Origin: Phycisphaerales bacterium UBA4658 | GTDB taxonomy: Bacteria > Planctomycetota > Phycisphaerae > Phycisphaerales > UBA1924 | Direction of reading: 5' to 3' | NCBI GenBank assembly: GCA_002405485.1 | Contig: DHLW01000115.1 | Span: 21,801-29,170 of the forward strand | Length of the DNA: 7,370 bases | Shown: piece after piece, positions 1 through 5,857 of the stretch | How positions within the stretch are numbered: the stretch's first letter is position 1 | Layout: every line of letters begins with the position of its first letter | Notes under the pieces: model-generated | The model's input: the letters and a program-made list of their open reading frames with translations, nothing else | Told to the model about the DNA's origin: nothing | Databases searched by the model: none | Translations under genes and position numbers: made by a program

Positions 1-2
1 AC

Positions 3-389
3 CTGCGCGAGAGCGGCAAAGGAAAGCTCGAGGCCGTTCGGGAAGCATGCCTCACGCGCATGCGGCCGGTGCTCATGACGAGCGTGGCGACCGTCGCGGG
101 GCACTTCCCGCTGGTCCTGGTGACCGGCGCCGGCGCCATGGCCCGCAACTCGATCGGCATCGTGCTGGTGACGGGAATGGCCATCTCGACCATGTTCACG
201 CTCCTGTTTGTCCCGAGCATCTACATGCTGATCTCGGGCAAGCACGCCCGCAAGACGATCCCGGGCGACGAGCCGAGCACAAGCCATGGCTCGGCCGGCA
301 CGGACGCATCCAACATACCCGCCGACAACGGCCACTCTCGCCTGCCCGCCGGCCTCCCGGCCGGTCTGCCCATGGCCTCCCGCGCCTGA
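3..389 (+). CDS. RND-family efflux pump permease, C-terminal fragment (5' end outside window)
   Basis: This is the last 128 codons of an inner-membrane RND transporter of the AcrB/HAE type, which uses the proton gradient to export drugs or other amphiphiles, normally with a periplasmic adaptor and an outer-membrane channel. The frame is open from base 3. The segment LRESGKGKLEAVREA followed by RMRPVLMTSVAT, then a GAGAMARNSIG stretch and a hydrophobic run ending FVPSIYML, is the standard ending of these pumps: the loop before the penultimate membrane helix, the conserved RPxLMTS start of that helix, the GAG/R-x-x-IG turn, and the last helix ending VPxxY. After that helix comes a tail of about 45 residues rich in Pro, Gly and Ser with a PAGLPAGLP repeat, probably a disordered cytoplasmic end. 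It stops at TGA 387-389. Substrate cannot be deduced, and the adaptor and channel genes are not in view. The family is sure; the subfamily is less so. Confidence 0.9.
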   Translation: MRESGKGKLEAVREACLTRMRPVLMTSVATVAGHFPLVLVTGAGAMARNSIGIVLVTGMAISTMFTLLFVPSIYMLISGKHARKTIPGDEPSTSHGSAGTDASNIPADNGHSRLPAGLPAGLPMASRA

Positions 390-417
390 GCCCCGGCGGG
401 AATTCCGACGATCGTGA

Positions 418-447
418 TTGTGAGCATTCCTGGGGCCACGGTACACT
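418..447 (+). promoter_or_regulatory. Candidate sigma70-type promoter for the membrane-protein pair
   Basis: TTGTGA (418-423) and TACACT (442-447) each match four of six consensus bases and are separated by 18 bp. Transcription would start near 454, giving a leader of about 45 nt before the ATG at 498. The element lies just after the end of the RND gene, so it would allow the next two genes to be transcribed independently. This is a prediction by eye; matches of this quality also occur by chance. Confidence 0.35.
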
Positions 448-479
448 GGGCGGGCTCAAACGCCGATGACCATGTCCCT

Positions 480-487
480 AGGAGAGG
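480..487 (+). promoter_or_regulatory. Ribosome binding site that decides the start at 498
   Basis: AGGAGAGG ends 10 nt before ATG 498. It is the strongest Shine-Dalgarno sequence in the window. It argues against the longer reading from GTG 414, whose extra 28 residues look non-protein-like and would overlap the candidate promoter. It also argues against the internal ATG at 516. Confidence 0.7.
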
Positions 488-497
488 CCCTGGACTG

Positions 498-1442
498 ATG
501 AGTTCAACGCACACTTGCACACTGAACCGTTCGTGGCTTCTGAAGATGAGCGTCTTCTCCGCCGTGCTCATCGGCTTTGGCACCTGGGCGGTGCTCGACG
601 GCCTGTGGCTGTACCCGGCACGCGGCCTGAACGACGCCTCGGTGAAGCTCCGGGACTGGCTCAGCGCCGCGGAGAAGGCCGGACGACTCCGGACCGACGT
701 GATCGCCGTCAGCGACCCCGCCGCGGAACGCGATCGACTGCGCACGAAGGAAGAGGAACTCCGGTCGGCGGCCCGTGGCAGCGGCCCGGCCGCTCTGGAC
801 GCGCAGTTGGACCTCGCCAAGCTCGACTGGCTCGATGCCCTGGCCCGGGCGTGGCGGCTGAACACCGATCCGAAGCCGCTGGGCACGCTGAAGGAGCCGG
901 AACGGACTCTGAAGTTCGAGATGACCCGCGCCGAGGGCTTCACCGTCGCCAAGGCCGATGGGGCCAAGTCCACGCTCACGCTTCAGAACCTCAGCCGCGA
1001 CCTCACGACCGTCTGGAACACCACCAAGCAGCCCAAGCCGCTCTCCGGATTCGACATGCCGGTGCAGTTTCTGTTCATCGCACTCGGATACGGCATGGGC
1101 GTGTACTTGCTCGTGGTCATCGTGAAGGCCCGGCAGACGGCTCGCACTTTCCAGTGGGACCAGAGCGAGCAACGGCTGACCCTCCCGGGCGGAGCGAGCT
1201 TCGTGCCCGCGGACATCGACGATCTGGACAAGCGGCTCTGGCACAAGTACTACGTCACGGTCATCACCAAAGCCGGGTCGCACAAGCTCGACCTGCTGCG
1301 ATACGTCCCGCTCGAGGACTGGGTGCTGGCCATGGAGCGGACCCGGTTTCCGGAGCGGGCCGCCGAGGACGCCGCGGGTGGTAACCCCGGTGCCGCCGAG
1401 GGCGCGTCGGCGGGCGACGGGGCAGACCCGAAGGCAGGGTGA
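498..1442 (+). CDS. Unrecognised two-pass membrane protein with cytoplasmic C-terminal (possibly PH-like) domain
   Basis: A 314-residue protein I cannot assign to a family. Hydrophobic segments lie at about residues 15-38 and 189-209. Basic residues flank the first on its N-terminal side (R11, K16) and the second on its C-terminal side (K210, R212, R216). Both ends are therefore probably cytoplasmic, with residues 40-188 outside the membrane. That external part is charged and helical, with a possible coiled coil around 75-120. After the second helix, residues 217-285 look like a compact beta-rich domain: W-D-x(4)-RLTLPGG, then FVPADIDDLDKRLWHK, a hydrophobic strand, and an amphipathic helix PLEDWVLAMERTRFP. 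The order of strands and final helix resembles bacterial PH-like domains, but this is only an inference. The last 30 residues are Gly/Ala/Asp-rich and probably disordered. The gene lies 36 bp upstream of the DUF456 gene on the same strand, so co-transcription is likely. Function unknown. Confidence 0.8.
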   Translation: MSSTHTCTLNRSWLLKMSVFSAVLIGFGTWAVLDGLWLYPARGLNDASVKLRDWLSAAEKAGRLRTDVIAVSDPAAERDRLRTKEEELRSAARGSGPAALDAQLDLAKLDWLDALARAWRLNTDPKPLGTLKEPERTLKFEMTRAEGFTVAKADGAKSTLTLQNLSRDLTTVWNTTKQPKPLSGFDMPVQFLFIALGYGMGVYLLVVIVKARQTARTFQWDQSEQRLTLPGGASFVPADIDDLDKRLWHKYYVTVITKAGSHKLDLLRYVPLEDWVLAMERTRFPERAAEDAAGGNPGAAEGASAGDGADPKAG

Positions 1443-1463
1443 ATCCGACACCCCCGGAATCCC

Positions 1464-1470
1464 AAGGAAG
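1464..1470 (+). promoter_or_regulatory. Ribosome binding site of the DUF456 gene
   Basis: AAGGAAG ends 8 nt before ATG 1479, a good purine-rich site at normal spacing. It supports this start over the longer open frame that begins upstream. Confidence 0.6.
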
Positions 1471-1478
1471 CAGGTCGC

Positions 1479-2018
1479 ATGCCGATTCCGCCCGTGACAT
1501 GGGACATCGCCATCGGTCTCGGGGTCAGCGTGCTGGCCTGGGTCGGGGTGCTGCTCGCGGCATTCACGCTTCCGGGCATCTGGTTCGCCATCGTCGCCGC
1601 GGGGCTCGCGCAGTGGTGGAGCATCGAGCACCGCTCGGAGCCGATGTTCAACTGGTGGACGCTCGGCGCCTGCGTGGGAATCGCATTGGCGGCGGAGCTC
1701 ATCGAGTTTGGCGCATCCGCGGTCGGAGCGGCCAAGGCCGGCGGCACCAAGAAAGGCGCCATCGGATCCGTGGTCGGAGCCATCGCCGGCGCAGTCGTGG
1801 GGTCGTTCATCCTGCCCGTGATCGGCACGATCCTCGGAGCGGCGATCGGGGCCGGAGCCGGGGCGCTGGTGCTCGAAAAGCATCTCGGACAGAAGTCCTG
1901 GGGCGAGGCCGGCAAGGTTGGCGCCGGGGCCGCGATCGGACGCCTTGTAGCAACGCTCGCCAAGGTCGCCCTGGCGGCGGTGGTTGCGGCAATCCTCAGC
2001 GTGGCGGCCTTCGTCTGA
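1479..2018 (+). CDS. DUF456 family integral membrane protein
   Basis: A 179-residue, very hydrophobic protein that fits the DUF456 family (small bacterial membrane proteins of unknown function, usually about 160 residues). The first helix, about 9-30, runs into a conserved LPG (31-33) and a second helix to about 45. A third helix (about 59-79) carries the AAELIEFGAS motif with E73 and E76 inside an otherwise hydrophobic stretch. Then comes a small-residue region, G83 to G128, with repeated GxxxG and GAxxG spacing typical of a glycine zipper, including the KKGAIGSVVGAIAGAVVG segment. A short loop with E133-K134 and W141 is followed by a last helix at about 150-178. Glycine zippers pack helices tightly or form oligomers, but no transport or enzymatic role is established for this family. 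It follows the unknown two-pass membrane protein after 36 bp, so the two may work together. The start is backed by its RBS. Confidence 0.88.
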   Translation: MPIPPVTWDIAIGLGVSVLAWVGVLLAAFTLPGIWFAIVAAGLAQWWSIEHRSEPMFNWWTLGACVGIALAAELIEFGASAVGAAKAGGTKKGAIGSVVGAIAGAVVGSFILPVIGTILGAAIGAGAGALVLEKHLGQKSWGEAGKVGAGAAIGRLVATLAKVALAAVVAAILSVAAFV

Positions 2019-2072
2019 GATCGCGACAGCCGCCGAGCCGATCGGAGCGGTCAAGAGTGCGTCAAGGCGCAG

Positions 2073-2124
2073 GAATCGCGCGTGAACGTTCGAGAATCGG
2101 TTATGATCCGTCGCCCGAATCGGT
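2073..2124 (+). repeat. Three direct copies of GAATCG upstream of the PIN-PhoH gene
   Basis: GAATCG occurs at 2073-2078, 2094-2099 and 2117-2122. The last two copies extend to GAATCGGT. The start-to-start distances are 21 and 23 bp, about two turns of the helix, so the copies would face the same side of the DNA. They surround the candidate -10 box at 2102-2107. This is the layout of a cooperative regulator site, but no regulator is known and it does not match the Pho box I know from enteric bacteria. Confidence 0.35.
2102..2107 (+). promoter_or_regulatory. Candidate -10 box for the PIN-PhoH gene
   Basis: TATGAT matches five of six bases of the -10 consensus in a region otherwise poor in A and T. 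I find no good -35 hexamer 16-18 bp upstream, so if real it would depend on an activator or use another sigma factor. Transcription would begin near 2114, leaving a leader of about 80 nt. Confidence 0.3.
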
Positions 2125-2161
2125 CCGATGAGGGCATAGCCGGAGGCGGGGCGCGGGCACG

Positions 2162-2176
2162 CGGGCAAGATGCCCG
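2162..2176 (+). other. Small hairpin, 6-bp stem with AGA loop, before the PIN-PhoH start
   Basis: CGGGCA-AGA-TGCCCG is a perfect 6-bp inverted repeat with a three-base loop, ending 17 nt before ATG 2194. The last stem base is the first G of the weak Shine-Dalgarno candidate GGGAG (2176-2180), so folding in the mRNA could influence initiation. It has no T run and is not a terminator. Confidence 0.35.
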
Positions 2177-2193
2177 GGAGCTGAGCAACCACG

Positions 2194-3720
2194 ATGTCGC
2201 CGACCACTCGCAAGGACGCACGGGGTTCGGGCAAATCCACGGTACATGAGAGCGGCAAGGCCGCCCGCATGCCGCAGGTCTCCGGTAGCGCCCAGGGAGG
2301 CACCGAAACCGACATCAAGCACTTCGTGCTGGACACGAACGTGCTGCTGCATAATCCCAACGCGCTCTTCGTGTTCAAAGAGCATCACGTGGTCATCCCG
2401 TTTGCCGTGATCGAGGAGCTCGACAAGCTCAAGCGCGTGAACGACGACGTCGGCAGGAACGCGCGAGAGTGCATCCGGCATCTCGATCGGCTTCGGACGC
2501 TTGGCCGGCTCATCGAGGGCGTGAAGTGGGGCCAGGCAAGTCCGACGGTGGGCATGGCGGCGTCAGCCCCGGGCGACACCGGCGACGTGCGGATCGACGT
2601 CACGGATCACGCCCGCCCGCCCATGCTCAGCGAGGACTCGCCCGACAACCGGATCATCGCGTCGGCGTGGTCGCTGCACGCCTCCGGACGCCGCGCCGTG
2701 TTCGTGTCCAAAGACCTGAACGCACGGATCAAGAGCGACGCGCTGGGCATCCGCACCGAGGACTTCGAGAACCAGAAAGTCGACGCGGAGCGCCTGTACA
2801 CCGGATGGATCAACGCGGCCGTCGCCGGAGAGCTCATCGACGAGCTGTACGCCGAACGCATGCTGGCGGTCGAGCGGGTCGCCGGCGCGCTGCTGACCAC
2901 AAGCGAGGACGGCACCACCTACGCCAGGGAGCTGGTCGCGAACCAGTTCCTGATCCTCAGGGACGCCGACGATGAGGGACACACCGGACTGGCACGTCGG
3001 CTGGCGGACACAGATCACCTCATCCCGGTCAACCAGCCAAGAAAACCGATCTACGGGATCCTCCCCCGAAACGTCCAGCAGACCATGGCCCTGGACCTGC
3101 TCATGGATGACGAGGTCCGGCTCATCACCCTCCTGGGCTCAGCGGGAACGGGCAAGACGCTGCTCGCCGTCGCGGCGGGCATGGCCAAGACCTTCAGCGA
3201 GGAACGCTACGAAAAACTGCTGGTCGCACGGCCCATCATGCCCCTCGGGCGCGACATCGGCTATCTCCCGGGCGACAAGGACGAGAAACTGACCGCCTGG
3301 ATGCAGCCCATCTTCGACAACCTGACCTATCTCATGGGCATGCGCTCAACCCCCATGCAGCCCGCCGACGCCCAGTCCAGCGAGATGAAGATCCGCAAGC
3401 TCATGGCCGACGGCAAGCTGGTGCTGGAACCGCTCACCTACATCCGCGGTCGGTCGATCCCTCGGCAGTTCATGATCGTCGACGAAGCGCAGAACCTCAC
3501 GCCCCACGAGATCAAGACCATTGTCTCCCGCGTGGGCGAAGGGACCAAGGTCGTCCTCACCGGCGACATCCAGCAGATCGATAATCCCTATCTCGATCAG
3601 TCCAGCAACGGGCTCTCGTACCTCATCGAAAAGATGAAGGGCGTGAGCATCGTCGGACACGTCTCCCTGACCAAGAGCGAGCGCAGCGACCTCGCGAGTC
3701 TCGCGGCCGAGATGCTCTAG
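2194..3720 (+). CDS. PIN-PhoH fusion protein (PhoH2/YlaK-type): predicted RNase and RNA-dependent ATPase
   Basis: A 508-residue cytoplasmic protein in which a PIN nuclease domain is joined to a PhoH-type P-loop ATPase. PIN domain, about 41-190: HFVLDTNVLL (D47), VIEELDKLK (E74/E75), SPDNRIIASA (D151) and SKDLNARIK (D174) supply the acidic residues that bind metal for RNA cleavage. ATPase, about 285-508: Walker A GSAGTGKT (315-322), ARPIMPLGRDIGYLPGD (345-361), Walker B FMIVDEAQN (426-434), TGDIQQID (456-463) and the KSERSDLA end (494-501). Characterised mycobacterial PhoH2 proteins unwind and cut RNA using ATP; the same role is inferred here. The protein is somewhat longer than the usual 430-450 residues because of a Ser/Gly/Lys-rich head of about 40 residues and a looser stretch at 110-145. 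ATG 2194 has only a distant GGGAG; ATG 2269 (M26) also keeps the whole PIN domain and is a real alternative. No antitoxin-like small gene precedes it. Confidence 0.93.
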   Translation: MSPTTRKDARGSGKSTVHESGKAARMPQVSGSAQGGTETDIKHFVLDTNVLLHNPNALFVFKEHHVVIPFAVIEELDKLKRVNDDVGRNARECIRHLDRLRTLGRLIEGVKWGQASPTVGMAASAPGDTGDVRIDVTDHARPPMLSEDSPDNRIIASAWSLHASGRRAVFVSKDLNARIKSDALGIRTEDFENQKVDAERLYTGWINAAVAGELIDELYAERMLAVERVAGALLTTSEDGTTYARELVANQFLILRDADDEGHTGLARRLADTDHLIPVNQPRKPIYGILPRNVQQTMALDLLMDDEVRLITLLGSAGTGKTLLAVAAGMAKTFSEERYEKLLVARPIMPLGRDIGYLPGDKDEKLTAWMQPIFDNLTYLMGMRSTPMQPADAQSSEMKIRKLMADGKLVLEPLTYIRGRSIPRQFMIVDEAQNLTPHEIKTIVSRVGEGTKVVLTGDIQQIDNPYLDQSSNGLSYLIEKMKGVSIVGHVSLTKSERSDLASLAAEML

Positions 3721-3752
3721 GTCCGCGCTCCAGCATCCGCCGATCCCCGCCT

Positions 3753-5705
3753 TCAGGAATTGACCGGCACGCGCACGAGCTGATTGGCGACCAGGGACCG
3801 GTACAGATCGCATCGGGTCAGCAGTTCATCGTGCGTCCCGATGTCGGCGATCGCGCCCCCAGAGTCCGACGGGGCCATGACCACGATCGCGTCGGCGGCG
3901 ATGACCGTCGACAGTCGATGTGCGACGATCAGGCAGGTGCGACCAGACCGCGCCGGGCCGGCGCGAGCCGCGATCTCACCCCCTGCTCCGTGGGCAGCCC
4001 CCTCGCCGGCGGACCGAAACACCCGCGAACCTGCGACAAACTCGGCGACAGCATCGGCGATCTTGGCCTCGCTCTCGGCGTCGATCATGCTCGTGGCCTC
4101 GTCGAGGATCAGAATCGCGGGATCCCGCAGAATCGCCCGGGCGATCGCGATCCGCTGCCGCTGCCCGCCCGAGAGCCCGCTCCCACCCTCGCCCACGACG
4201 AAGTCATACCCCCCGGGCTTTGCCAGAATGAACTCCTCGGCCCTGGCGAGCTTCGCCGCGGCGCGGATGTCGGCCTCGGTGACCGAGCTTGCCCCGTAGG
4301 CGATGTTCTCGCGGATGCTGGTGGAGAAGAGGATCGTCTCCTGCGTGACAACGCTGATGTGCTCGCGGAGCGAGCGGACGGAGACCTCGCGGATGTCGCG
4401 ATCATCGATGCGGACCTGGCCATAGTCGGGGTCAAACAGCCGAGGGATCAGCGCAAGCAGCGTCGTCTTGCCGCACCCGTTCGGACCGACAAACGCAAAG
4501 GTCTTGCCGTGCGGAATGGTGAGCGAGATGCCCCCAAGCGCGGGCCTGTCGGACCCGGGATATGTCAGCGCGACGTCGCGAAACTCGATCGACCGTGACG
4601 GCCGAGGAAGCTTGGGCAGCGACGGCTGGCCCCCGGTCGCGTGCCCGGGCTCCGCGGGCATCGAGAGCAGATCGGTGAGCCGACGCCCCGCCGCCGATGC
4701 CTGCTGGATGTCGTTGAGCAGCCCCGTAAGCGGCTTGAGCTGCGCGGCGGCCATTCCCAGGGATCCCAACGCAAGCAGCGCGTTGGTCTTGTCCAGAGCG
4801 CCGTCGAGAATGGCCTTCACAGCGATGAGCGCAAGTGCGCCCAGCACGATGATCGCGATCGTCTCAATGAGCGGGCTGGCCAGGGCTCGAGCCGTGCGGA
4901 CCCTGAACTCCTGATGGACGACGTCCTTGTTGATCCGATGGAACCGGCCGCACTCGGCGGTCTCCGTGGTGTGGACCTTCACGACCCGCAATCCGGCAAG
5001 AACCTCGTTGGCAGCCTTGTACAGCCCGGCCTGCGCCTCCAGGGCCTTGCGGGACGCACGCCGGATCCGCTTGCCGATCTTCCGAAGAATGATCGCCAGC
5101 ACCGGAGCGGCGACGATCGCCCCAAGCGCCACACGCCAATCAAAGAACAACGCCGCGGCGGCAGCGGCCGCACCCTTCGTGATCTGCGCAACCGCCCGGC
5201 TGAGCAGCGCGTTGAATCCGCTCCCAAGCTGAGACGTGTCGTACACGATCCGGCTGATGAGATCGCTTGGCCCGGTCTGCAGCACAATCTTCAAGGGCAA
5301 GTGCACGACCCTGTTGAACGCCTCGCGGCGCAGATTGGCCACCGTCCGGCTGATGATCGTGAGCGCGAAATACGCGTGCAGAAAGTTGAACGTGGCCCCC
5401 AGGATCGTCAGCACACCCAGACCAACCACGATCCACAGCATCGCCGTGAACGGCTCGGTCGGCAACGCCCCGATCCAGGGATCGGGGATCTTCGGCAGCC
5501 ACTCTGGAATCCGGGCGTTGAGGCCTTCTGCAAGAGCAGACAAACCCCGGGGCGAATCTGAGAGCAGGTTGTCGACCACCGGCTGGATGCCCAGAAGCCC
5601 CGCGCCAAGACCTCCGGCCGAGAGCGTGGCGCACAGCAGCGCCAGGGCAACCTGCCAGCGATACCTGAGCATTCTGCGGGCATATGGCCAGAAGGGGCCG
5701 TTCAT
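3753..5705 (-). CDS. ABC exporter half-transporter, MsbA-like (fused membrane and ATPase domains)
   Basis: A 650-residue ABC half-transporter that should work as a homodimer in the inner membrane, exporting lipids, glycolipids, peptides or drugs; the substrate cannot be read from sequence. Membrane domain, about 1-340, with six likely helices near 15-40, 85-112, 165-188, 190-207, 275-298 and 303-328. ATPase domain, about 372-645: A-loop Y382, Walker A GPNGCGKTT (407-415), Q-loop Q455, signature LSGGQ (511-515), Walker B ILILDE (531-536) and H-loop H596. All catalytic residues are present. The D-loop reads SMIDAES rather than the common SALDxES. About 30 extra Gly/Ala/Arg-rich residues (about 557-588) sit between D-loop and H-loop, where the family normally has about 25 residues in all and this protein has 54. 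It uses ATG 5703-5705 with GGGAG 4 nt away; M12 is an alternative. It is convergent with the PIN-PhoH gene and divergent from the glycosyltransferase gene. Confidence 0.93.
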   Translation of the reverse strand: MNGPFWPYARRMLRYRWQVALALLCATLSAGGLGAGLLGIQPVVDNLLSDSPRGLSALAEGLNARIPEWLPKIPDPWIGALPTEPFTAMLWIVVGLGVLTILGATFNFLHAYFALTIISRTVANLRREAFNRVVHLPLKIVLQTGPSDLISRIVYDTSQLGSGFNALLSRAVAQITKGAAAAAAALFFDWRVALGAIVAAPVLAIILRKIGKRIRRASRKALEAQAGLYKAANEVLAGLRVVKVHTTETAECGRFHRINKDVVHQEFRVRTARALASPLIETIAIIVLGALALIAVKAILDGALDKTNALLALGSLGMAAAQLKPLTGLLNDIQQASAAGRRLTDLLSMPAEPGHATGGQPSLPKLPRPSRSIEFRDVALTYPGSDRPALGGISLTIPHGKTFAFVGPNGCGKTTLLALIPRLFDPDYGQVRIDDRDIREVSVRSLREHISVVTQETILFSTSIRENIAYGASSVTEADIRAAAKLARAEEFILAKPGGYDFVVGEGGSGLSGGQRQRIAIARAILRDPAILILDEATSMIDAESEAKIADAVAEFVAGSRVFRSAGEGAAHGAGGEIAARAGPARSGRTCLIVAHRLSTVIAADAIVVMAPSDSGGAIADIGTHDELLTRCDLYRSLVANQLVRVPVNS

Positions 5706-5857
5706 CGGACTCCCGGCGCGTTCGAGACGATGGTCAGCAAACCCAGCGGATGCACGGGCAAGGGTAGGGCCGGGTTCATCCTCCCCGGGGGGCTCGAACC
5801 AGCGAATCCCTTTTCGATTGTGGCGACGCAGAGCGTCGAGCGGGGAATACTCAAGGC
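5706..5857. other. Divergent intergenic region between the ABC exporter and glycosyltransferase genes
   Basis: These 152 bp must hold the start signals for two genes read away from each other. I find no convincing -35/-10 pair for either direction. An A/T-richer patch lies at 5811-5819, a GC hairpin-like stretch at 5781-5792, and the AGA-loop hairpin at 5824-5838. On the minus strand a 25-codon open frame (5702-5779) ends in an ATGA overlap with the exporter start, discussed as a finding. Confidence 0.5.
5824..5838 (+). other. Small hairpin, 6-bp stem with AGA loop, before the glycosyltransferase start
   Basis: CGACGC-AGA-GCGTCG is a perfect 6-bp inverted repeat with a three-base AGA loop, ending 19 nt before ATG 5858. 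It has the same stem length, loop and distance to the start as the hairpin ahead of the PIN-PhoH gene, but a different stem sequence. It could be an mRNA leader element, an operator or chance. Confidence 0.35.

Larger units (their letters stand above)
2019..2193. other. Intergenic region ahead of the PIN-PhoH gene
   Basis: This 175-bp stretch separates the DUF456 stop from the PIN-PhoH start. It contains the triple GAATCG repeat, a candidate -10 box and the AGA-loop hairpin, each listed separately. I see no T-rich hairpin terminator for the upstream gene and no RNA gene. Confidence 0.6.

Noticed and set aside
349..364. Hairpin CCGGCC-TCCC-GGCCGG near the end of the RND gene
   Set aside because: It lies inside the coding tail, in the DNA encoding the PAGLPAGLP repeat, and is not followed by a T run. 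The coding repeat and GC content explain it.
399..415. Two adjacent 8-bp palindromes, GGAATTCC and ACGATCGT, upstream of the candidate promoter
   Set aside because: Palindromes of this length are expected many times in a window of this size, and the two differ in sequence, so an operator call is not supported.
2084..2091. Palindrome GAACGTTC as a possible SOS (LexA) box
   Set aside because: The Gram-positive type LexA site needs about four bases between GAAC and GTTC; here they are directly joined. No SOS gene is nearby.
504..2378. A 624-codon open frame on the minus strand across the two membrane-protein genes and into the PIN-PhoH gene
   Set aside because: It is antisense to three well-supported genes, shows no recognisable domain, and long antisense frames are expected in GC-rich DNA with strong third-position bias.
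3721..3752. Bidirectional terminator between the convergent PIN-PhoH and ABC exporter genes
   Set aside because: The 32 bp contain no stable inverted repeat and no T or A run. Termination must rely on Rho or on structure within the genes.
5771..5800. tRNA T-arm-like words: GGGTTCATCC on the plus strand and GGTTCGAGCC on the minus strand
   Set aside because: The flanking bases do not form a five-base T stem, and no anticodon arm, D arm or acceptor stem can be placed around either. No tRNA gene, and no reason to call an attachment site.
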